This document shows, one piece after another, positions 1 to 9,043 of a stretch of 64,000 bases of DNA; position 1 is the first letter of the stretch; each line of letters opens with the position of its first letter. The stretch comes from Thioclava electrotropha (GTDB lineage Bacteria; Pseudomonadota; Alphaproteobacteria; Rhodobacterales; Rhodobacteraceae), in the NCBI RefSeq assembly GCF_002085925.2, contig NZ_CP053562.1:2803501-2867500 (forward strand), given 5' to 3'. Under the pieces are notes generated by a model. It saw only the letters and a program-made list of their open reading frames with translations, did no database searches and had not been told where the DNA came from. The translations under genes and the position numbers were made by a program.

Positions 1-711
1 TCATTGGGTCACCTTTTTCGCTTTGAAGACATTGGAATTCAGGGAGATCTGCTCGTGGCGAGCGAGTTTCAGATGGCCGGATTGGATGCGGCGGACGAAG
101 GCGCGGAACCCATCGCCAGGTTCGTCGAAATACGCGACCAGCTCACCGAGCTTGCACAGGCCGGACATCGCATCATGGATTTCGTGGGCCAGTCGGTCCG
201 CCGCAGGCTCCGGTCGCCGATAGGCGAAGAAGAGCTTGGCGTTGAACAGATCGATCCGATCGAGATTCTCGTCGGTCAGCAGCCGGACATCGTCCACGAA
301 GCCGCTCTCCCGCGCCTGCTCCGCGATCCGCGACATCTCGTGCAGAAAGCGCTCGGTCACGCGGACCTGCGGCTTCACCGAATAGGCGAGCCGCGAGCCG
401 TCGACTTCGGTGACGAGAAAGTCGAACCAGTGACGACGCATCGTTCCCTGCTCGTCTTCCCACCCGAACCCCACCTGCTCGCGCAGGTCCGCCGTGCTTT
501 CGCGCCCCATGAGCGTCAGGCACCAGCACAGCTCGAGGTGGCTTTCGAGATGCACAATCCGACCTCCACCAGGCCCTACCAGGATCTGGCCCGTGCAATG
601 TTCACGGGAGTGTCGATTGATCTTGCGGCCTGCCGTCGAGGGCTCGGGGAGCACAGGCGACGGATCGTTCCAGTTGGCCAAACCAACCGGGTTCATCATG
701 TCTTCGGACAT
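1..711 (-). CDS. TnsA-like endonuclease-fold protein
   Basis: 236 aa, complete: the stop codon is the first three bases of the window and the ATG follows an AGGA site by about 6 bases. The middle of the protein resembles the N-terminal restriction-endonuclease fold of TnsA, the Tn7-type transposase subunit that cuts the 5' strand. An ESHLE segment lies at residues 56-60, followed by REQVGF, then D97 in HWFDF and K113 in YSVKP. The order E..D..K and the spacing fit the TnsA catalytic triad. The residues after the core (about 120-236) are not recognised. The gene points out of the window, so a transposase (TnsB/TniA) and ATPase (TnsC/TniB) would be expected immediately to the left. Family assignment is by motif only; another nuclease of this fold remains possible. 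Confidence 0.55.
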   Translation of the reverse strand: MSEDMMNPVGLANWNDPSPVLPEPSTAGRKINRHSREHCTGQILVGPGGGRIVHLESHLELCWCLTLMGRESTADLREQVGFGWEDEQGTMRRHWFDFLVTEVDGSRLAYSVKPQVRVTERFLHEMSRIAEQARESGFVDDVRLLTDENLDRIDLFNAKLFFAYRRPEPAADRLAHEIHDAMSGLCKLGELVAYFDEPGDGFRAFVRRIQSGHLKLARHEQISLNSNVFKAKKVTQ

Positions 712-838
712 AGGTCCTCCGTTCCCGGAAATCCGGGTTCTTTCATTTTGAATGGACCGAGGAACGGAGTTGCGCCTGCCCGTATTCGGGTCTATGAACG
801 CAAGTGAATACGCGGCCGTTCTCGGTCGTTACTTTTGG

Positions 839-862
839 CGCGCCTCTCGGGGCGCGTTTTTT
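839..862 (+). terminator. Rho-independent terminator-like hairpin
   Basis: A 6-bp GC stem (CGCGCC/GGCGCG) with a 6-base loop is followed by six T on the + strand. No + strand gene precedes it, so it may end a small untranslated transcript arising around 740-840, or be a remnant. Confidence 0.4.
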
Positions 863-1301
863 CATGCTTTTTGGTTGTGGTTGTTTCTCCTGAGATCCCG
901 CCGAGGCGTGAAGTTTCCAGTTGGATGCGGATCCGTGCGCCATAGTTGGCAAACACTTCCTCACACCCAGAGCGAAAGCCTCAGCCAGCTATTCGCAGGA
1001 CTTCACAGGCCGGAATCTTCGGCGCCTGTCCAGAAAAAAATTTGCGGAAAAACAAAACGATAGATCCTTTTTCGCAAGCTTGGAAAACTGCAATACGGAA
1101 AAATACAAAAGAAGAATAAAAAAAGAACATAAGGTGACATTTCATTATATAAACTCGCCCCTTCGCCACTTCGTTCGGAAAATTTCTTGTGGACAGTTTT
1201 AGCTTATTATTCCGAAAGCGTCTTCTGATCGAACTCGGGCAAGCCTATCTCGCCCATTCACCCCAAGAATCGAATCAAGATAAATCGATTACCTTCGTCA
1301 T
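863..1301. other. AT-rich intergenic stretch without a recognisable gene
   Basis: About 440 bases. From roughly 1030 to 1200 the DNA is strongly A+T rich with runs of A, unlike the flanking genes. Short open frames on both strands lack ribosome-binding sites and family resemblance. It may contain promoters or a transposon end; nothing more specific could be supported. Confidence 0.4.
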
Positions 1302-1955
1302 TCAAACGCCGGAAAGTATCTCCGCGAACTTTCGGAAGACATCTCCGCGAATAATGGTAACTCGTTCCCAATCTGGCTTCTTCTCGGTGAACTGGCCATG
1401 CGCCGCATAGTGCAAACGCAAATCTCGGTCCTGATCTTTGAAGACAAACTCGGCGGTCGGACCGACATGGCTTAGGCGCAACTCCAAGTCTCCGGCCTCT
1501 CGCCAAGCGAACACGTCTGCAAACAAGCCATCGATCCAAGCGCTAATGAAAGGGCCGAACGTCGGCGTTACTTTCATGTCCTCCAACGGCTTGTCTACGA
1601 GGTGCATAAGAAAATGAAACGTGCCGTCACGCCGAACGGAAGGTGCTTCCCACTGCTGCAGTTCATCTGCGAACATGTCTCCTCCGACGAGGCGCATCTC
1701 TTCGACGCTTTTCACGAAACCAGGTGCGTCGCGCATGCCGACGCCGCTCGCGACAGTAATTGCAACGTTGAAAATGTCGCGACCCTTCATCGCAGTAGCG
1801 CCTCGCCCGCGCCCGCCGGAAGCACGCAACCCGTGCTCCATCAAGGTGCGGCTGACTACTTCTGCGCTAACTTGCGGAACATCAAAAACCTGCGAAATCG
1901 CCTGCGCCATCTGTCTCGAGTTCGTCACGGCCAACCTCACCTCGCCTTGTGCCAA
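1302..1955 (-). CDS. Hypothetical protein, 217 aa
   Basis: Not recognised. The longest frame opens with TTG; a GTG at 1928 behind a GAGGTGAGG stretch is a plausible alternative start, so the first nine residues are uncertain. The N-terminus (TNSRQMAQAISQVF followed by LMEHGLRASGGRGRGA) looks as though it could include a helix-turn-helix, as in small island or phage regulators, but no signature is conclusive. The rest is soluble with no signal peptide or membrane segment. It stands alone, with about 330 bases to the next gene upstream and 590 downstream. Confidence 0.55.
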   Translation of the reverse strand: MAQGEVRLAVTNSRQMAQAISQVFDVPQVSAEVVSRTLMEHGLRASGGRGRGATAMKGRDIFNVAITVASGVGMRDAPGFVKSVEEMRLVGGDMFADELQQWEAPSVRRDGTFHFLMHLVDKPLEDMKVTPTFGPFISAWIDGLFADVFAWREAGDLELRLSHVGPTAEFVFKDQDRDLRLHYAAHGQFTEKKPDWERVTIIRGDVFRKFAEILSGV

Positions 1956-2107
1956 GCTGTTGTAAACTGGAGGTGAACGCAGGTCAATTCATTTTCGCAT
2001 TTTTTTCGAGAAAAAAGTTCTCATTAAACGCTCTGCCTGTATCTTCGGCTATTCGAACTGACTGTCCTCGGCCAGCGAGCGAAGCGGCTTGATCGTGCGC
2101 CGGTCGG

Positions 2108-2130
2108 TGTCAATCGGCACGCAATCTTGG
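2108..2130 (+). repeat. Copy A of a 23-bp direct repeat (insertion-element end-like)
   Basis: The sequence beginning TGTCAATCGGCACGCAAT is repeated with one mismatch at 10405-10427 in the same orientation. Upstream similarity continues for a further 15-20 bases (a GATC..CCGGTC block). Such sequences are typical of ends or scars of IS21-type elements, but no transposase of that type is seen here. Confidence 0.5.
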
Positions 2131-2131
2131 C

Positions 2132-2278
2132 CGAAGCGATAAACCGAAGACGGAGCTGCAGGCACGCTGGAAGTCGCCGTTCTCTCTGAATCTCGGCAAC
2201 ATCCGCTCGGAGCTCAAGCTGCGCATGCGCGCCGCCGAGCGGCGCGCAAAGTTGGATACCAGCCCCTCAGGGCCGTGA
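2132..2278 (+). pseudogene. C-terminal remnant of an unidentified gene
   Basis: An open frame begins immediately after the repeat copy at 2108-2130 and runs to TGA at 2276. It encodes about 48 residues including ELQARWKSPF, NLGNIRSELKLRMR and RAKLDTSPSGP. The composition (GC-rich, Arg/Lys-rich amphipathic helix) looks like the end of a real protein, but it has no start codon with a ribosome-binding site. The likely story is a gene cut by an insertion at the repeat. Family unknown. Confidence 0.35.
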
Positions 2279-2283
2279 GGCGC

Positions 2284-2616
2284 TTACAGGTAGGCATCCG
2301 AGTTCAGGAAAAACACGGTCTCGATCACCTGCACCTTATGCGCCCAAGTCCAGCGCGAGGCGTTGCGCTTGTAGCGATCCGAGGCCATGAGCTGGCGATA
2401 GGCGTCAGCCGTGCCCGGCCCCCAGGCCCCATCGATCTTTCCGTGGTAATAGCCCTCGCCCTTCAGGGCTTTCTGCGCCTCTTTCCGCATAACCATGTCG
2501 CGCTGCCCGAAGACGTCGCGGACCTCGTCGATTGTGACGGTCATGGCTTGCGCCGTGGCTGCGGTCGCGGTGAGCGCCAGCGCTGCGGCCGACAGGAAAA
2601 AGCTTCTCCGGTTCAT
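2284..2616 (-). CDS. Small exported peptidoglycan-binding-like protein
   Basis: 110 aa. The N-terminus NRRSFFLSAAALAL with an AxA site near residue 24 is a signal peptide, and its RRSFF suggests the Tat route. Residues 48-75 (ALKGEGYYHGKIDGAWGPGT) match the core of PG_binding_1 domains: a helix, then Y-x-G-x-I-D-G-x-W-G-x-x-T. The C-terminal 35 residues are aromatic-rich and unassigned. The same IDGxWGxG motif recurs in the protease encoded at 3293-4738, with only the small membrane-protein gene between them. Likely periplasmic and wall-associated; no catalytic residues are visible. Confidence 0.65.
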   Translation of the reverse strand: MNRRSFFLSAAALALTATAATAQAMTVTIDEVRDVFGQRDMVMRKEAQKALKGEGYYHGKIDGAWGPGTADAYRQLMASDRYKRNASRWTWAHKVQVIETVFFLNSDAYL

Positions 2617-2737
2617 ATTGTTCGAGCCTTCTTGATTTCGGTGTTCTGGAAGTCACGATCTTTGGGGGGGAATCTCCGCAGCGCAGGCTGAGCCACGGAC
2701 GATTTCCTTATTCGATCGCGATTGGTTCAGGAGGGCT

Positions 2738-3004
2738 TCAGGCCATTTTCGGCTGACCGGACTTCGAAGCGGCAGCTGCGATGACACCCCAGATGATCGC
2801 CACCGGCCAAGTGATGAGAATACCGAAGCCGAAGGTGACCGCGCCGATGATAAGCGCGAGGATGATCATGATGATGCCCCCTACCACAGAAGCGTAAAGC
2901 AGGCCAAGCGGGCCGAAAAGTAAGGTCAGAAAGAAGGCGGCGACGACGCTTTTCTCCGGCGTAGCGTTGACGATGATCGTGGTGTTGCTTTGAGTGTCGG
3001 ACAT
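2738..3004 (-). CDS. Small two-helix membrane protein
   Basis: 88 aa. The ATG at 3004 follows GGAG by 7 bases and is preferred over the in-frame TTG just before it. After about 20 polar residues two hydrophobic spans follow (roughly 20-42 and 43-72), ending in a short basic tail AASKSGQPKMA. The layout resembles small TM2/superinfection-immunity-like proteins: a first helix with FGPLGLLYA, then a second glycine-rich helix. It lies between two exported proteins with peptidoglycan-binding-like motifs, all on the same strand. Function unknown. Confidence 0.65.
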   Translation of the reverse strand: MSDTQSNTTIIVNATPEKSVVAAFFLTLLFGPLGLLYASVVGGIIMIILALIIGAVTFGFGILITWPVAIIWGVIAAAASKSGQPKMA

Positions 3005-3292
3005 CAATTGTCTCCGTCTTTATAATACTGAATTTTTTGGTTTAGTCGCGCTTCTGCAGCGACAATTTAGAAGGTAAAACTTACCATTTTGAAAAAACCG
3101 ATACGCAACGATTCTTGTGTAGCGCTGGCCGGACCGTCCTTCACTCACTTTTGGACGAAGCCGCGAGAAACTCACCAATCAAATTCTTTATTCTCGGCTG
3201 ACAATGGCATTTTGATGGCACGACGCACTGATATCCAGTTTAATCGAACCACATATCGAGCTGTAGAATGCGTGGCAGGCCAACCGCCCTCC

Positions 3293-4738
3293 TCACTCGC
3301 AGGTAATAAAGTGAGTAACAGAGGTCAGCATCTTGCCGAGCTGCTCCGGCGCAATTTGCTCGCTTGTATCGCTCGTCTGAGGCGCTACCCCATTCTGGTA
3401 GAGAAACAGCTTCGCTATCTCACCCCGGATGGCGAAGTTCACGTTCTGCGGGATGTCCCCGATCGCTTCCTGGACAAGATTCGCGTCGAGCTTTGAGACC
3501 ACGACGCCAACGACAAGGCCGTGTGCATCGACTACCGGACCACCCGAGTTCCCGGGCTGCACCGGCGCGGAGATCTGCATACGGCTTCCGTCACCCCCAA
3601 GCCCTTTGATGCTCGTAACTGAGCCGCGCGTGACATTCAGGCCGCTCAGCAAGCCGGCTAGCGGATATCCTGCGATCGTGACGTCTGCGTTCAAGCTTGC
3701 AGGCTTCGCCGCGAAGGTGACACTCTTTAGGCCGGTGACGTTCTCGACCTGCACCAATGCGAGATCGAAATCTTCGTCCTTTCCAATTAGTTTTGCGGGC
3801 GAACCGTCCACGGTGATCTTGCGACAATTCCCTGCAACGTGATTGTTGGTCAGAATCTTTCCGTCGGGAGCGACCGCAAAGCCCGTGCCAGTTCCGCCCT
3901 CGTCTTCTCCAGGGGGAGCGGGAGGCTTTTCACCAACAGTGCCCTCGCCAACTCGCGGCTTGGGGCTGAGATCCTTGGCTTCATCGAGGAACGCCATAAC
4001 CCCAGTGTAAAGCTCGCCATACTCCGGAAGATCCAGTTCAGTGCCTCGATGCGGGAGAATTGACGCCGTAACCAACGCCAAACGACCAGCATCGCGATCT
4101 TGGGCGGACACAAGGATCGTCGCCCACACTCCAACACGTATGCGATCAGAGCGCACGTAGAGTGTCTTGCCTCCAGATACACGGGCTGACGTAATCAGCA
4201 GATGATCTTTGCGCACCGTGTAGAGGTTAGAAACTGAGGTATCGAGCGCGTAGCGGTGCATAGCAACTGCTCGGCCGATATCGCCTGAAGTCAAAGAGAT
4301 CGACAACGTCGAAGCGCTGTCGTCGAAATCGAGATTGAGACCGTTCGCGCTGACATGCGAAGACATAGTCTTCTGTGGCGACAGGAAAGATAAATCGGCA
4401 AAATCGAAGTAGTGGCGTGACCAGCCACCATCCGAGATCGTCTTAATCTCATCGACCACCAAAGCCACCGGCGCGAGGTTGGGCAGTTCGCCTGCGCTAA
4501 AGTCGATGCCGCTCTTCCGAGCGTAGGCCTGTAGAGCGCTCGCGCTTCCGGCTCCCCATTTGCCATCGATCATACCCAAGTATGAACCGTCTAGTGCGAG
4601 AGCCGCTTGAAGAAACCGGACTTCCTGGGAGGTCAGATCACTGGCGCGGAAGGGCTCGACGAGTTCGCTTCTTGTCCAAGCACTCGCCGAACAGACCCAC
4701 AAGAATATCAGAAGACCAGCACTTAAAAGTGCACGCAT
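3293..4738 (-). CDS. Exported trypsin-like serine protease with peptidoglycan-binding-like domain
   Basis: 481 aa. Residues 1-20 form a signal peptide (SASA site). Residues 38-75 contain a PG_binding_1-like unit with YLGMIDGKWGAGSASAL. A beta-rich region of unknown fold spans about 100-255, and a Pro/Gly linker (270-282) precedes the protease. The chymotrypsin-fold domain starts with GTGFAV, with H300 in TNNHV, D325 in DEDFDLALV and S398 in QPGNSGGPV, so the triad is complete. No PDZ domain follows, unlike DegP/HtrA; the C-terminal 50 residues end with Cys480. The low-GC codon use differs from the core genes further right. Likely periplasmic proteolysis; substrate unknown. Confidence 0.85.
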   Translation of the reverse strand: MRALLSAGLLIFLWVCSASAWTRSELVEPFRASDLTSQEVRFLQAALALDGSYLGMIDGKWGAGSASALQAYARKSGIDFSAGELPNLAPVALVVDEIKTISDGGWSRHYFDFADLSFLSPQKTMSSHVSANGLNLDFDDSASTLSISLTSGDIGRAVAMHRYALDTSVSNLYTVRKDHLLITSARVSGGKTLYVRSDRIRVGVWATILVSAQDRDAGRLALVTASILPHRGTELDLPEYGELYTGVMAFLDEAKDLSPKPRVGEGTVGEKPPAPPGEDEGGTGTGFAVAPDGKILTNNHVAGNCRKITVDGSPAKLIGKDEDFDLALVQVENVTGLKSVTFAAKPASLNADVTIAGYPLAGLLSGLNVTRGSVTSIKGLGGDGSRMQISAPVQPGNSGGPVVDAHGLVVGVVVSKLDANLVQEAIGDIPQNVNFAIRGEIAKLFLYQNGVAPQTSDTSEQIAPEQLGKMLTSVTHFITCE

Positions 4739-5063
4739 CGAATAACTCCACCAATCCTGGATAAGAATGGCTCAGCGCCTGTGTTCGGTCAAGAACACCG
4801 ATCGTCCATGTTTCCAAAGGCGAATATAACGATTTCCTCTTCGGCATTCCCCCCGCCGCTCAGCAAGAAAGATGGCTCATTTGAAGCTCATCACTTCGGG
4901 GGCGTGAAGCTTGTATCAAGGTCGCCACAACCCGATTGATGGACCCCGAGCTCAAGTGGGCGAAAATGCCACAAACTCGCCCACAATTTCAACGAGTTGT
5001 GACAAGATCCGAGGTCACACGGTAGACATCGACTACGTATTATCACGAATAGGGGACAAAAAC

Positions 5064-5408
5064 GTGAAGTCTATTTTCAATCTTGGGATTCTCGCTGTGG
5101 CGGCGGTTGCGATTAGCGCGTGTGCAAAGCAACCTGATGAGATTGCAGCGATTCCCATGGAGCCCAGCATGTATGCTGGCCAAAGCTGCGGTTCACTTAG
5201 CCAAACGAAGCTGAAGCTCTCGCAGGACCTGGCGAGCCTTTCAGCACAACAGAAGAGTGCTGCGAGTGGTGACGCGTTCGGCGTCTTTATGCTCGGTCTG
5301 CCGTTGTCCAGTATGTCTGGTGGTGACAAAGAGGCTGCGATTTCTGTCACCAAAGGGAAGATCGACGCCATCAATCAAGAGATGGCGCGTAAGCGCTGCC
5401 AAATGTAA
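5064..5408 (+). CDS. Small lipoprotein
   Basis: 114 aa starting at GTG 5064 behind AGGGGA; the longer upstream frame lacks a signal. The N-terminus KSIFNLGILAVAAVAISAC ends in a lipobox-like I-S-A-C, so Cys at about residue 20 should be lipidated. The mature part has a helical SQTKLKLSQDLASLSAQQKS segment, a glycine-rich turn (VFMLGLPLSSMSGGDKE) and a helical C-terminus ending with Cys. Similar small periplasmic lipoproteins are of unknown function. It is divergent from the protease gene and closed by a strong terminator. Confidence 0.7.
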   Translation: MKSIFNLGILAVAAVAISACAKQPDEIAAIPMEPSMYAGQSCGSLSQTKLKLSQDLASLSAQQKSAASGDAFGVFMLGLPLSSMSGGDKEAAISVTKGKIDAINQEMARKRCQM

Positions 5409-5432
5409 ATTACCTCTCCGCTACACACAGAC

Positions 5433-5460
5433 AAAGCCCCGCATATTGCGGGGCTTTTTT
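5433..5460 (+). terminator. Rho-independent terminator
   Basis: A 10-bp stem AAAGCCCCGC/GCGGGGCTTT with loop ATATT and a T run lies 25 bases after the lipoprotein stop codon. Confidence 0.9.
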
Positions 5461-5708
5461 ATTGAAACTTTATATTTTGGCAGGCCAGCTGGCTGACACC
5501 CGTCCCAATGCGCTCAAGCGATACTGATCATGGATAGACGCGCAGCTTCTGAAAAGAAGATTTTCGAAATCAAATTTGAATCGATCCGGAGCCAACGGCA
5601 GCAGATGTGTTGCGATGCTCGATTGTTTGGCGAGGCTGATCTCCTTAACTATTTGTTTACTGACGACGCTGTAGCCTAGCCTCAAATCGCAGAGAGAAGC
5701 AGGAGAGC

Positions 5709-5882
5709 ATGAAAGAATTCACCAAAGCCGACACGGCAGAAGCCGTTCTGCTCGACTATGTCGAGCGGTATGGCTTAACGGAGAGAGCGCGAAGATACTT
5801 CCTCAACCTTGGCCAAGAGGAAGCATCCGATGGATCACGCGCCGAAGCTCGATACCCAAAAGACGATCAACACACTTCCTGA
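5709..5882 (+). CDS. Small ORF overlapping the recombinase gene
   Basis: 57 aa, ATG behind a clean AGGAGAG site. It begins MKEFTKADTAEAVLLDYVER and continues with YGLTERARRYFLNL. The end overlaps the start of the integrase gene by 53 bases in another frame, an arrangement suggesting translational coupling. A small charged helical protein next to a tyrosine recombinase could be a directionality factor or regulator, but no excisionase motif is recognisable. The first 35 residues look protein-like, while the tail in the overlap may be unconstrained. Confidence 0.5.
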   Translation: MKEFTKADTAEAVLLDYVERYGLTERARRYFLNLGQEEASDGSRAEARYPKDDQHTS

Positions 5883-7287
5883 AAGACGGGAGCCTTATTG
5901 GAACATTCTCGAGTATTGTCGTCACATTGGCCTCGAGAAAAAACCAGCGAAGCCCCTTCATTGGGTCGCTCGGATCCGCAAGAAGGATGGCCGCTATAAG
6001 CAGCAGCGACTCGGACCCGCAGCTTCGGAAAACTCACAGGGCTTTTCTTACGAAGCGGCGATCACGCTCGCGCGCGCCTGGTTCGCCGAGCAGGAATTGC
6101 GGGGCATCGCCTCTGCGAGCTTCCCAGTGGGAACCACACAGCATCTGCGATATTCGAAGAGCGAAACTGGCTTCACTGTGGGCGACGCCCTGATCGACTA
6201 CGTGGAGTGGAAACGGATCGCTGCGACCAAAACCACCTTTGAAACACTGGTCGCATTGATCAACTTTCATATCCTGCCGCGCCTCGGAGCGATTCAGCTC
6301 GATGAGCTGACCGGCAACACAATCACCAATTTCTGTCGTGCCATCCTTGAGACGCCACCCAAGCGGGGGAACCAGGCGCTCAAGGCAAGGGTAAAGATTG
6401 AAAGCCTCGACCCGGATGCATTGCGCCGCCGGAAAGGAACCCTGAACACGCTGCTGGGGATATTGCGAATTGCCATGCAGATGGCATGGGAGAACGGCCA
6501 CACCGCCTCAGAGCGGTCTTGGCGCTGCATCCACCGCGTCCCGAATTTGGAAGTTCCTCGTCAGATCTTCCTCACACGCGCACAGTGTCGTGAGCTTATA
6601 GCCGCATGCCGCCCAGATCTTGCGGACTTGGTGCGGGCAGCTCTTTACACGGGCTGTCGCGTGTCTGAACTTTCGGCTCTACGCGTGCGCGATGTCGGCA
6701 AAGACATCTTTGGCATTTACGTCTCCTCCCCCAAAGGCTGGCGACCACGCTATGTGTATCTCCCCGAGGAAGGGATGCGATTTTTCTTGGCCAAATGCGC
6801 CGGGAAAGCAGACGATGACATCGTCTTTCGCACTGGCGCAGGCCAAATCTGGAAAACCCGTCACAAGCATCTCTTCAAAGCAGCTGTCGAGAAGTCCGGG
6901 CTGCCGCATGAATTCGTGTTCCACGGGTTGCGGCACACCTATGCCAGTCAGCTTGTGCAAGCCGGTGCGCCGCTTGCCATCGTCGCGCGTCAACTCGGCC
7001 ACGCGAACACAGACACGGTGAGCCGGACCTACGGCCATCTGTCTTGCGAAAGCATCGAACGTGAGCTCGCTCTACGATTTGCCGCGTTAGAAGATCAGCC
7101 TCGTGAGCATGATGAGCGTATGCGCACTTTACGGAAATCGCTTCAAGCTGCGCCTCCCCCGGTCCCCGCCTCTTCGTGGCCGCGAAGCAACTTCGCGCGG
7201 TGCCGAGGCGACGAGCTTAAGTTCATGAGCAGACGTGCTCGTATGTATACTTCTGCTATATCCACCCAACAATGCGCAGACACATAG
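5830..7287 (+). CDS. Tyrosine recombinase / phage-type integrase
   Basis: 485 aa from ATG 5830, which follows AGGAAG; an upstream in-frame TTG is less likely. The N-terminal region (about 20-95) resembles the Arm-DNA-binding domain of phage integrases, and 110-230 is a SAM-like core-binding domain. The catalytic domain shows R277 (TGCRVSELSAL), K302 (SPKGWRP), H365-x-x-R368 (HGLRHTYAS), H391 (LGHAN) and Y401 (SRTYGHL), a full set. About 80 residues follow the tyrosine, longer than usual and of low complexity. It would integrate or excise an island; no tRNA or clear att repeats were found in the window to pair with it. Confidence 0.9.
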   Translation: MDHAPKLDTQKTINTLPERREPYWNILEYCRHIGLEKKPAKPLHWVARIRKKDGRYKQQRLGPAASENSQGFSYEAAITLARAWFAEQELRGIASASFPVGTTQHLRYSKSETGFTVGDALIDYVEWKRIAATKTTFETLVALINFHILPRLGAIQLDELTGNTITNFCRAILETPPKRGNQALKARVKIESLDPDALRRRKGTLNTLLGILRIAMQMAWENGHTASERSWRCIHRVPNLEVPRQIFLTRAQCRELIAACRPDLADLVRAALYTGCRVSELSALRVRDVGKDIFGIYVSSPKGWRPRYVYLPEEGMRFFLAKCAGKADDDIVFRTGAGQIWKTRHKHLFKAAVEKSGLPHEFVFHGLRHTYASQLVQAGAPLAIVARQLGHANTDTVSRTYGHLSCESIERELALRFAALEDQPREHDERMRTLRKSLQAAPPPVPASSWPRSNFARCRGDELKFMSRRARMYTSAISTQQCADT

Positions 7288-7493
7288 GTATTCAGTGGTG
7301 CATAACGAGGGCGAGCGAAAGTCAGCCCGTGAAAGCAAGGGACACGGTCCCTGATAAATCCTACGAAAACGATAAAATCGGCAAGAGGCGATAGACTGGT
7401 GTGTTGAGTTTCACTACGTTGAAGCTGCCAGGGTTCCGTGAGGATGGAAGCCTTTGGGCGAAAGTCGAACTTCTGAACGTTGAGCGTATTAAA

Positions 7494-9041
7494 GTGAAAA
7501 AAAGAGTAATAATACATATCGGCCCGCACAAGACGGGAACAACATCTGTTCAGAAGTTCCTGCTTGGCAATAAGGATAGTTTATTCCAAGAAGGCTTTCT
7601 TTTTCTGCACGACGAAGACACCCACGAAGCGGCCATCTTGCTTGCGAAGGAAAAATTCGAAGACGCTGAAAGAAAGCTTGAGAAAATTTCTGAAACAATA
7701 AAGAACTCAACCTGCAATACGATTATATTAAGCCAAGAAGATTTTTGTGGGGACATCCCTGGCCGGTCTAAGAGACGAGAGGTATACTCAAAACTCACAA
7801 AGAACTTACGCATAATTATGCGTGCCCTGCGGCATCACGATGTACGTTTCATTTTCTTCGAGCGCAACGAAGAAGATTGGTTGAAAAGTTGCTATCACCA
7901 GTCATTAAAATATCGCACGGACTTTCACGACTTCCGAGATTTCCATGCGAGGTTTTCGACTAACTTTTCCTGGGCGCAAAAACTCGAGAAACCGCGGAGC
8001 GTTTTTGGCGAGCGACTCGTAGTAGAAGATTACTACAAAGACGTGGGCAACGGAATCAGCAAAGTTATCAAACTTGCAGGAGCATCGAATATACATCTGC
8101 CAACCCCCCCTCAAAGAGTAAATTCGGCACCGTCCATAGAAGCATCTCAGCTATTGGAGCGTGTCAATAAACTCTCGAGCTTTAAGGCGACGGCTTGGTT
8201 CTCGAAGAAACTCATTTTGGCTAATTGGAAGCCGCGCCCATTATATGAAACATCGTCACCGCCTGCTGCCAAGTCAAATGAGCTAGCTGCGGTAGCGTTT
8301 CCGGCACTTTCGATGAGATCTGCTTCTAGGTTTGCACCACAAGATGTTATCGATCTTCTCCCCGCGCAGGATGTCGACCTATCTCAATACTTATTTGATG
8401 TCCTTCCAACTGAAGTCGAGCTTCCCTCGGAATCTCGTGCGAACATGGCAGATCAGTCAAGAATTCTTGACTATCACCTCAGAGGAAAATCCAGGCTCGC
8501 CAAAATCAATGCTCTTGCTATCAGCTATTTGCGCCGCGATACGCAATACACGCAAAAAGCTTCAGTGATTTTTCACCGAATTTGGCGCGAGCATGGAATA
8601 CAAATAATTAATGAATTATCAACGCGCTGGCTCATATCCACTCTCCAAACCTTTTTAGATCATGGATCAAATGAAGCTCAGAGACAGATTGGCGCAAGCG
8701 GCTACTTTTATGCAAACATGATTAAGATCTATGAAGGCGAGCGCGCGATCGAGGGCGCTGAGCAAAACGCGACATATTCAGAAGCATCACCGCAAACACC
8801 GAACGAATTTCGTGGCCTCGATCGGTATAGCGTGGGTGGCACAGACCTTCTACTAAATACCAACGCTCTCCTGTTAGACCTCGCTCGAAGCGATGATGTC
8901 GCTGGCTTAGTAATGATGGAGTTTTTGCTTCGAGTTAAGAGCTCAGGAAACGTGTTTACTAGAATGGACAATACTCGAAAAGAGAAGAGCATATCCGTTA
9001 ATGGCTTTGAAGACACTTGGTCGTTCTTTGAGGAAATTTAA
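7494..9041 (+). CDS. Sulfotransferase-like protein
   Basis: 515 aa from GTG 7494. An in-frame TTG at 7401 would add 31 residues; the later start puts the conserved motif at the usual place close to the N-terminus. IHIGPHKTGTTSVQKFL (residues 7-23) is the 5'-phosphosulfate-binding loop of PAPS-dependent sulfotransferases. ERNEEDWLKSCYHQ (about 127-140) occupies the position of the 3'-phosphate-binding Arg/Ser region. The remainder, with an IEGAEQNAT stretch near the end, is long and unassigned. Codon use and base composition are clearly A+T rich against the core genome, indicating transfer. Probably modifies a surface glycan; acceptor unknown. Confidence 0.65.
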   Translation: MKKRVIIHIGPHKTGTTSVQKFLLGNKDSLFQEGFLFLHDEDTHEAAILLAKEKFEDAERKLEKISETIKNSTCNTIILSQEDFCGDIPGRSKRREVYSKLTKNLRIIMRALRHHDVRFIFFERNEEDWLKSCYHQSLKYRTDFHDFRDFHARFSTNFSWAQKLEKPRSVFGERLVVEDYYKDVGNGISKVIKLAGASNIHLPTPPQRVNSAPSIEASQLLERVNKLSSFKATAWFSKKLILANWKPRPLYETSSPPAAKSNELAAVAFPALSMRSASRFAPQDVIDLLPAQDVDLSQYLFDVLPTEVELPSESRANMADQSRILDYHLRGKSRLAKINALAISYLRRDTQYTQKASVIFHRIWREHGIQIINELSTRWLISTLQTFLDHGSNEAQRQIGASGYFYANMIKIYEGERAIEGAEQNATYSEASPQTPNEFRGLDRYSVGGTDLLLNTNALLLDLARSDDVAGLVMMEFLLRVKSSGNVFTRMDNTRKEKSISVNGFEDTWSFFEEI

Positions 9042-9043
9042 GC

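Noticed and set aside
5470..5685. 71-aa frame on the minus strand between the lipoprotein terminator and the integrase
   Set aside because: TTG start without a ribosome-binding site, no family resemblance; the stretch looks like promoter DNA.
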